NCBI RefSeq assembly: GCF_963678635.1
Contig: NC_087069.1
Coordinates: forward strand, 26,150,303 to 26,214,302
DNA length: 64,000 bases
Direction: 5' to 3'
Source: Symsagittifera roscoffensis
Lineage: Eukaryota > Xenacoelomorpha > Acoela > Convolutidae
Shown: positions 56,516 through 64,000 of the stretch, piece by piece
Numbering within the stretch: position 1 is the stretch's first letter
Layout: each line of letters opens with the position of its first letter
The notes under the pieces: generated by a model
The model's input: the letters and a program-made list of their open reading frames with translations, nothing else
Told to the model about the DNA's origin: nothing
The model's database searches: none
Translations under genes and position numbers: made by a program

Positions 56516-57586
56516 TAGTTAGATTGATATTTTATGAAACTTGGCAAGCAAAAAACTAAGACCTACAACCTTACATATTCTGTCAACAAAGAAAACATAG
56601 TCAATAAACGCAACAAACAGTAAGTATAGCTAACCAAAACTTTTGTATTTTATCAATCTGATAGATAAAAGAAAACTGGAGTAAGATTTTTTCAGGGTAA
56701 CTCTTTTAAATCAAACTTTTTTTTGTCGTTTTTATTTTTTTTTGTCAAAATTTGAGTTCAGCGATTCAAAGATGTGATAAAATAATAACGAAAAAGTGTT
56801 ATCTTGAAACATATCTTGAAAACAAACTGTTTTTGCAAAGTTCTCTCATCCAAATCAAAAACAGCAATCTAGTTTTAGCATTTTAACCATAAAAACCAAA
56901 TTAAATTTAAGTCAGCGAGATATATGAGGTTATTATGCATACTCACATCACATTACGAACACTTGAGCCTGAGTTGACAAATTCGATTTTTTGGATCTTC
57001 AGTCAGTCAGATCTGATGTCGTGTACGTCAGATCTGGCTAACGAGTCTGCCAGATCTGATCACGTCCGGATCAGATCGAGTCACGTGTCTGCCAGATATG
57101 GTCACGAGCTGTCGGCCATATAAAGCCACAAAAGATCCAGGTCTGATCAAAACTGAATGTAGGCATTTGATCAGATCTGATGGGCGAAATAGACAGGTCA
57201 CGGATGTGAGGGAGGCCCAAAAATGCCCGATTTAAATGTATTCACACATGGTTTCTTTGAACAGCACGGGCCTTTTGTAGTTTACTTTAGAATACATTCA
57301 ACCAATTTAGGGCTTCGAGCAGTTTTTTTCTAAAATTGTCCGGGATTGTCGCGATTGTGCTCTATGCTGGTGGGGAAACTTCTGGGCATTCCATCTATAT
57401 TTTGTTTTCTGCTCGATCTAGTTTAGCTAGATCTCTTGAAACATTTTTTGACAAATTATTCAGCGCAACTAGAAATGTTTTGCAATAATAAACAGGTCAA
57501 AAACAAAAGTTTTAGGCCTTTCTTGAAAATTGTGACCAAAAAATTCAGTTTTTTTTAAGTACGCTCCCCAAAAAACGTATACAGTG
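56516..57586. repeat. Non-coding region with an AGATCTGA/GTCACG-rich cluster
   Basis: Between about 56.998 and 57.185 kb, CAGATCTG or close variants occur about eight times in under 200 bp, interleaved with GTCACG/CACGTC. The remainder is AT-rich with no supported exon. Confidence 0.5.
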
Positions 57587-57724
57587 ATGCCAATGGCGCC
57601 CTCAAAAAAAATTAGGGTCTATCAGCCGACAATAGTAGCTAAGAAGGGACCTCTTTCTTGGTCAGAGGTTGGAATTGCTGAAAAGGACAGGCGTTTGCTC
57701 TCCTCGATTTCTAAGACGGATTAA
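57587..57724 (+). CDS. 5' coding exon cut off by a Helentron-like insertion
   Basis: ATG at 57587 (2 nt after TATACAG) opens a frame MPMAPSKKIRVYQPTIVA...GPLSWSEVGIAEKDRR. The codon use is protein-like. The frame enters Helentron-type sequence at about 57704 and stops at TAA 57722-57724, so the last residues come from the transposon. A donor at GAG/GTTGGA is possible, in which case the exon is shorter and intact. No continuation was found, and the next 2 kb is transposon. The function is not recognised. Confidence 0.35.
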   Translation: MPMAPSKKIRVYQPTIVAKKGPLSWSEVGIAEKDRRLLSSISKTD

Positions 57725-57998
57725 CTCTCCGCTTACGCGTTAGTAGCGCAAAACATATCGCGCGTTAATTGTCCCAAATTGGCCAAAATGGCAATCTTTA
57801 AACCTCCATAACTTTACGAAAAATGATCACAGGTGAAATATCTTTTCAATTTTGAGCTTAGGACAACAATACCTTTCGAATGATATTTAAAAAATTTCGT
57901 CGAAAATGGCTAGTTAAAAAGTCGAAGTTTGTCTGAAGAAAAAAAAACCCACCCCGAGCACAAATATTCCGTTACTTTCGTATCGAAAGTCGGAACAA
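57704..57998 (-). mobile_element. Helentron-like element, 3'-truncated
   Basis: Starts inside the family consensus (CGATTTCTAAGACGGATTAA) and runs to the 5' end (TTACTTTCGTATCGAAAGTC, GGAACAA). It faces the next copy 35 bp away in inverted orientation. Confidence 0.85.
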
Positions 57999-58031
57999 AA
58001 ATCTGAGAAACTATTTCTTGTGATCGTTTTG

Positions 58032-58555
58032 TTGTTCCGACTTTCGAATATTTGTGCTCGGGGTGGTTTTTTTTTCTTCAGACAAATTTCGACTTTTTAA
58101 CTAGCCATTTTTGACGGAATTTTTTTCTATCATTCAAAAGGTATTGTTGTCCTGAGCTTAAATTTGAAAAGATATTTCACCTGTGATCATGTTTCGTAAA
58201 GTTAAGAGGGTTTAAAGATTGCCATTTTGACCAATTTGGGACAATTAACGCGCAATATAATTCGCGCTAATAACGCGTAAGCGAGATTTAATCCGTCTTA
58301 TAAATCGTTCCAAATTGGTTGAACGAAGCTCATTTGCCATAATTGATTTGTTACAAGGAACGAAATCTATCTTTTTGTACTTTATATGCCGTGTGGGGGG
58401 GGGGATGATTTTCTTTAAAAAAATTCAAATTTTAGAAAAAAAAATTTCATTTTATTTTATTTCATTGAATTTTTTTCATGAATTACTGCTGCTCAATAAA
58501 CCTTAAAAGACAGTCGGAATATTCAGGGCTTCGCCCTGATACGAGCAGTCTTGTT
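58032..58555 (+). mobile_element. Helentron-like element, complete
   Basis: TTGTTCCGACTTTCG start with a shortened 5' hairpin, GTGCTCGGGGTGG, internal landmarks, then CAGTCGGAATATTCAGGG, hairpin TCAGGGC-TTC-GCCCTGA and TACGAGCAGTCTTGTT at the end. Confidence 0.9.
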
Positions 58556-58759
58556 CAGTTTTGTTTTTGATTAGTAAAGTGATTCTTTTCAAACTGAATT
58601 GAGGTTTGCCATTTATAACAATCAATACGTTACTTTATGTTATTAAATCAATTTGTACATTAAATAGCGTGTTAGGGAATGATTTTCAAAAAAGCAAAAC
58701 TGTTTTTATAGGGAAAGATTTTCAAAAAAGCAAAAAATGCATAATTTAAATTCCAGCCA

Positions 58760-59018
58760 AAAAAAAATGTTGTCCTGAGCTCAGATTTAAAAAGAATATT
58801 TACCTGTGATGATTATTTGTGAAGTTATTGTTCCGACTTTCGATACGAAAGTAACGGAATATTTGTGCTCGGGGTGGGTTTTTTTTTCTTCAGACAAATT
58901 TCGACTTTTTAACTAGCCAATTTTGACGGAATCTTTTTATATCAATCGGAAAGTTTTGTTGTCCTGAGCTCAGATTTAAAAAGAATATTTACCTGTGATG
59001 ATTATTCGTGAAGTTATT
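58760..59018 (+). mobile_element. Tandem partial Helentron-like 5' segments
   Basis: A 5' segment (TTCCGACTTTCGATACGAAA to ACCTGTGATGATTATTYGTG) repeats with a period of about 190 bp (start motifs at about 58830 and 59020), and its internal part also occurs once before, at about 58.76 kb. The last repeat runs into the complete copy that follows. Such tandem 5' ends can arise by rolling-circle replication or unequal exchange. Confidence 0.75.
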
Positions 59019-59555
59019 GTTCCGACTTTCGATACGAAAGTAATGGAATATTTGTGCTCGGGGTTGGTTTTTTTTTTCTTCAGACAAATTTCGACTTTTT
59101 AACTAGCCAATTTTGACGGAATCTTTTTATATCAATCGAAAGGTATTGTTGTCCTGAGCTCAAATTTGAAAAGATATTTCACCTGTGATCATTTTTCGTA
59201 GAGTTACGGGGGTTTAAAGATTGCCATTTTGGCCAATTCGGGACAATTAACGCGAGATATATATCGCGCTATTAACGCGTAAGCGGAGAGTTAATCCGTC
59301 TTAGAAATCGTTCCAAATTGGTTAAAAGAAGCTTATTTGCCATAATTGGTTTGTAACAAGGAGCGAAATCTATCCTTTTGTACTTTATATGGCTTGTGGG
59401 GGGATGATTTTCATAAAAAATTTCAAATTTTAGAAAATTTTTTTTTTTAATTTTGTTTTATTTCATTGAATTTATTTAATGTTATTACTGCTCTATAAAC
59501 CTTAAAAGGCAGTCGGAACCTTCAGGGCTTCGCCCTGATACGAGCAGTCTTGTTG
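59019..59555 (+). mobile_element. Helentron-like element, best-preserved copy (family reference)
   Basis: The 5' terminus TTGTTCCGACT opens a near-palindrome (TTCCGACTTTCGATACGAAA). The 3' end carries AGTCGGAAC, the reverse complement of the 5' GTTCCGACT, then hairpin TCAGGGC-TTC-GCCCTGA and TACGAGCAGTCTTGTT. An inverted repeat at the very 5' end pairing with one placed upstream of a 3' hairpin (asymmetric terminal inverted repeats) is characteristic of Helentron/Helitron2 elements. No transposase is encoded. Confidence 0.9.
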
Positions 59556-59599
59556 GGGTTTAAAAATTGACAATTGAAATTGTTCCAAAAGAAAGTTAG

Positions 59600-59785
59600 G
59601 CTGCTACAAGCAAAATATATCACTTCGTACTTTACATAGAGTGTGGCGGTTGACTTAAAAAAAATCGAATACATTTTAATTTTTTTTTAGAATTTTGTCT
59701 TTTTTAAAACGAAGAATACTCCATAGATCTCATAAGTCAGTCGGAAAACTCAGAACTACGGCCTGATATAAGCTATTTTGGTGCA
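59600..59785 (+). mobile_element. Old Helentron-like 3' end
   Basis: CATAAGTCAGTCGGAAAACT, CAGAACTACGGCCTGATAT and AAGCTATTTTGG are a diverged version of the family 3' terminus. Confidence 0.5.
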
Positions 59786-60049
59786 GTTTGGTTTCTGGTT
59801 CAAACCGTTTTAGATATTTCTCTTGACGATGCTGTTATTCAACAATGTCTGTTTAATTTTTTGGCACCTTATTGATAAACATAAATTTTTGGGTTGTTTG
59901 TGGGTCGTTTGAGACTTTCTATCAACAAGGGAAGGAACGCACCAGCATACGATCCGTTCACGGACAACTGCTGTTGTGACCCTACTTAAGTCACATAATT
60001 TCTCTAAAAATATTTGGTGAATTCTCTGGGCTTGCTAATGTTGTCTCCC

Positions 60050-61631
60050 CCTCGAGCAACGAGCTCGGATCTCGCTGGGCATCGAGGCCTCCGACATCCA
60101 ACACTGTGAATTACCAATTAGGTCACTACTTAACCACCACTTCACCCACTCCCCTGGTTATATATACTTTTTTGAAATATATTTTTGTTTTCAGTTCGTG
60201 AATTGAGAGTAGGAGTTGGTGATTTTCATCTCAATCTGATTCTCGACAGAAACAATAAATTCCAGGTTTCGAGTGTCGTTGTACTAGCTTGGTAAGCATT
60301 GTGATAAAGAGAAATTGTGTCGCAATGTCGGAGGCCTCGAAATTATCAATCAATGAACCAATAGCCAGTTCTGTGCTGAGAACAAAAGATTTCATATTAT
60401 TGTCTGAAAACTATTTCAGCACCGCTGCTACAGTTCTGCGGATGATAAAGTTATGATTGTAGGATTGTTTGAGCTGAATAAAATTACAGACAATTTTATT
60501 CATTTGAAAACAAGGCATATTAAAGTCTACAAAGTACAAAAAAGTCTACAATAATGATACCAAAGTGTCTTGAAGTTTTTGGAGTTCTGAAAAATTAAGT
60601 TGGTTATTCGAACTTCAATTTTGGGCACAATTTTTCAATTCGACATTTTTGTTTTAAAAAAACTGTTGCAAAAAAACCATCCATAACAAATTTTGGTTCA
60701 GTTATAGCAACACTACTTTCGAATGTGATTTGGCCCTTCTCAAGTTGGACAGAACAGTCGCGCAGAACAGAATCATTCCTTTGTATAGAACTAAGTGGCC
60801 CCATGGGACTCGAATGGGCTCTATCGGAATGGGCTCAACAATTTCGGTGTCAATCAAACCAAGCAGAAATTAGTGTTACAAAATCTGATGGTAACTCACA
60901 AGAAGATAACTTGATAACTAAATCACACGTATCATTGTTGAAAATGGCCTCTAGAAAAAACGTAATTAAGAAAACGAATAGCAAAATAATTTCAGGACAG
61001 TTTTAATGAAGAGAGCTTTGAGTTAGTGCGTTTTCTGGCTACCTGACTTTTTTCTTGAAACTACCATCCTGTAGCGTCTCATCTCATTTTGTGAGCGTCC
61101 GTCTCATTTGTCAACAAACGGCTAGACAAATTTTACATTTTTTTGCTGTCCCGGAAAACTTTCTAATTCAAACAAAAAATACAAAAGTGTTAAAAGTTTA
61201 AATTTTGGATGAAATTTTGAGGATAAATTCCAGGCTTAATGTTTTTTTCCTAAAAATTGCTTGATTTTTTGGTAAATCAGGATGCTACCGATCTAACATT
61301 TGCAGCTCGGGAAATTCTTTTGAGTCTCTCATTTTTTCGCACATTAGATTTGATTGGACTCGAATTATGTCCATACGAACTTGTCTGCACCAATTCGATT
61401 TTGCAAGGATCTTCATTATGCCACAAGGACGACGGAAGTCCTCTGTGTACATTGCAATGTGAGAGCAGTAGAGATGTGTGTTTGATGGGCATTGCGTCGA
61501 AAAAGTTCAAAAAAGAAAACCCTATTGTGAACTGCAAAGTCAAGAGTGATTTTACAAGTATTCCCTATTTTCACGATTGGATATTTGCTAAAACTGCTTT
61601 GGATTTAGAAATACCACCCAATTTTGTATAG
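60050..61631 (+). CDS. Trypsin-fold serine protease homologue, catalytically inactive
   Basis: Supported exons: 60195-60291, 60708-60846 and 61281-61631 (TAG), all phase-consistent. A tentative exon of uncertain start ends at 60121 and joins in phase. RELRVGVGDFHLN matches the chymotrypsin-fold strand after the His57 loop. FECDLALLKL contains Asp102. GMGST replaces the usual GWG region. The active-site segment is CHKDDGSPLC where the family has CxGDSGGPL, so Ser195 is Asp and the following Gly is Ser. FTSIPYFHDWI is the C-terminal signature (FTxVxxYxxWI). The His57 motif AAHC was not found upstream, so the 5' part is missing or too diverged. The protein is predicted to lack proteolytic activity, like arthropod-type serine protease homologues or haptoglobin. 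The tentative first exon overlaps a possible SINE on the other strand. Confidence 0.7.
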
Positions 61632-64000
61632 ATTTAATTTTTTTTAAATAATCGATAGCATGCAAATTTATGTATTCTGCTTATAAAAAAAAACCATGCC
61701 TTGCGTCTTTAAAGACCGCAAACAACCCGATAAGATGAAACATTTTACTTTAAGAATTTTTTCAATAGGGTTGGATTTCTGACAACATTTTCCTTAGGTG
61801 GGCAAATGATTATCCTAACTCTATCAAAATGAAATAAAGATAATCCCATTTTGATCAAAATGTTTAATCATATTTTGCACTTTTGAAGAATCGCAGACGC
61901 TTCGCCGACGTGTTTTAATGTCAAAAGTTCCATAGAGCACGCGAGGTATGGTTGCATATTAAAAAAAGTGGCCCCGAAAATTCCCAGTTGTAGAAAAAAA
62001 ACACAGTGGTTCAAGTCTGGTATAAAATGACTAAACTTTTGGTTAGATACAAAAAAAATTGGCCCAGATTTCTTTTTCGAGAACAATTAATCAGAAGTTT
62101 CCCATTTTTTAAACTAAAACTGCAAACGACGAGACTCATTTGAATAATAACGTTCAATTTAGCTCTTCCGCGATTCACATTTGGTTTGCTAATAAACTAT
62201 TTTTTTTCTTCAATTGTTGAAACTTTTTGTGCTACTTGGACAGCAATGGGCATTCTGTATTATTTCAAGGAACATAGAAAGTTTTAGGTCAATTCAATGG
62301 CTGGTAAGCATTGTTTGCCAACAAAGCTATGTGGAAAATTTAGTTGCCATGGTGTTTGTAAAGCGACTTGTTATTCATAGTTCCTCAAGACTAAATATCG
62401 CGCGACCTATAGTAATTGTATCATCATTGGAAGTCAGTCAATAATTTCATAGAATTTTTATCAGTTTTTAAAAATCTCATTCACCATCCTGCATTTTGAG
62501 GCCAAACAGTGCATTTTGTAAACTTTAAGAGGATTGTGCGACCGCCAAAATCAGATTTGTCACGGAATCAGCAACATGGTTAATTTGTGGATCCAACCAT
62601 ATAACAAAACATCAGTATAGTAGAACTGCGCGGTTGCGCAATCGTCAAAATAGAAGCGCACTCAGCAAATTGTAAGCGGAGTCCGCAAGTTGTAAGCGGA
62701 GTCCGCATGTTCTTTGCGAATTTCAGCAACATATACAGTAGCGTCTGTAAGTTTAGTCTTATGTTTACTAAGTGTGGGTCACCAGCGAAATCAATTTCAA
62801 TTACAGCCAACAGTTGAGTCTTACTTCCAAACGTTCGATCTAATTTCCTGCCAACTGACCTTTTTTACTATTTCTTCACAGCTATTTCCATTTTCAGACA
62901 TTCAACTCTGATTCAATTTTAAATTAGTGAGTAAAAACCCAATTAAGCTGAAAAGCCAATTAAATATTGAAATTTTTGAAATGCTTAGTTTTTACAAAAA
63001 TGGCTGTTCAAAATAATACATGCATAGGGGGAAGTAGCTAGGAGGGTCCAAAAGGGGGGTGGGAATTGTTTTCTAGACCCAGACAATTTTCCTCTGAAAT
63101 ACTGACAGCATATTCCGTTCAGTTCGTTCATTTATACAGTGAGGCGGACCGTTAAACCTCAAAAGCTGACAATGCGTATTGTTCAGTTCGTTCCAATATA
63201 CTATTCGAATTCAAATCTTAAATACTAAAAATACGATCCATTTGGTTCAAATCTCAAATGTTGAACTTACATTTTGTTCAGTTTGCACCATTTTAAAATT
63301 CAATTTTTGATGTATCTTCAATACTGATAAACCTCAAATGTTGCATGACATTAGTCCCTCATAATGATATTTTTTTTTATCATATGTGGTGTTTTTGTTT
63401 TCAGAATTTTGATCCAACAAATGACTTACAGGGAAATTCATGTCAAATACTGAAGGGTACATTCACAATTTAGTCGGCTAATGATTTAAAAATAGTTCGT
63501 GGTTTCCGCTGACAATCTTTTCTTTTAAATACCGCAATTGCAAGATAAAAAAATAGTAGCTCTAGTTTTTAATTGTTCATACGCAAGAACGGATTTAGCT
63601 CAGTTAATAAAAAAAAAATTGAGGAATCAAGATTGTAATAAAAAACAAAATTGAGGAAAAGACAAAATTTTGCCGATTTCACTTACAACTTGCAGACTCC
63701 GCTTACAATTGCGCAATCCAAAACAATTAGCTATAATTACTGGTTGCGGAATCCGGAACAACACAAACATTCGACAAAATTTTTGTTACAAGTATTTGTA
63801 CGCAAATTTCACGGAAAATTTGCTAATGGAATCCACTTGAACTTTTGGAATTCTTTAAAGACTTGTATCTGGATTCCACAGACCTAAATACACCAAATTG
63901 TGTGCACATTTTAACCTCGTAATTAGACCAAAAATTGAACCCAAAAAAACTAAATTCCACTATTTCTAGAAAACTTTGGCTGTTAACGGTGAAGTTTTTA
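61632..64000. repeat. Non-coding right end with dispersed MITE-type repeats
   Basis: A minus-strand frame at about 61.87-61.95 kb (MQPYLACSMELLTLKHVGEA) is protein-like but isolated. From 62.49 to 63.92 kb, motifs of the 2.3-kb MITE family recur (GAGGCCAAACAGTGCA, GCGGAGTCCGCAAGTTGTAA and its near-complements, GTGTGCACATTTTAACCTCG). They suggest a larger, degraded member. No gene is supported. Confidence 0.4.

Noticed and set aside
57704-59555. Canonical Helitron (5' TC, 3' CTRR)
   Set aside because: The ends do not fit TC/CTRR. The asymmetric inverted repeats fit Helentron/Helitron2 better.
60725-61006. 93-codon plus ORF starting MIWPFSSWTEQ
   Set aside because: It is a different frame of the serine-protease-homologue exon 60708-60846, whose correct frame reads CDLALLKL.

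Overview
The window is metazoan nuclear DNA, AT-rich and intron-rich, with small exons and dense repeats. There is no prokaryotic gene organisation. The gene families (Gb3-synthase-type glycosyltransferase, intracellular-type serpin, trypsin-fold protease homologue, very long coiled-coil protein), the Helentron-like elements and the Ty3/gypsy elements fit an invertebrate. A tunicate is possible because AG acceptors lie just upstream of several start codons, as expected for spliced-leader trans-splicing, but the sequence does not prove it.

Layout. 1-0.7 kb: possible minus-strand exons. 3.5-20.8 kb: one A4GALT/alpha-1,4-glycosyltransferase gene on plus in nine exons. Its intron 4 holds a 4-kb, 19-bp satellite with higher-order duplication. 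Its intron 6 holds a young Ty3/gypsy LTR retrotransposon with a tandemly duplicated 3' end. Two of its introns are best explained as GC-AG introns. 22.1-23.3 kb: a small five-exon plus-strand gene resembling the CENP-X/MHF2 histone fold. 25.5-26.9 kb: a two-exon serpin on minus with a P1 arginine. 27.4-29.3 kb: a small two-exon gene on plus. 28-41 kb: mostly repeats, including a tRNA-derived SINE pair, foldback elements, Helentron-like copies, a decayed second gypsy element on minus, and an array of palindromic ATTATAATCGATTATAAT-type motifs. 42.07-51.35 kb: a seven-exon plus-strand gene for a roughly 1,928-residue coiled-coil protein. 52.1-54.2 kb: 3' exons of an unrecognised minus-strand gene. 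57.6-59.8 kb: a coding start cut off by a cluster of Helentron-like copies. 60.0-61.6 kb: a trypsin-like serine protease homologue whose active serine is replaced. 61.6-64 kb: repeats only.

The genes do not form a pathway. They are ordinary host genes spread through a repeat-rich region. The serpin (predicted inhibitor of Arg-specific proteases) and the inactive protease homologue could both belong to protease-cascade biology, but that is inference. Exon chains were built by hand from splice sites, phase agreement and family alignment. The three best gene models (glycosyltransferase, serpin, coiled-coil) close with lengths divisible by three.
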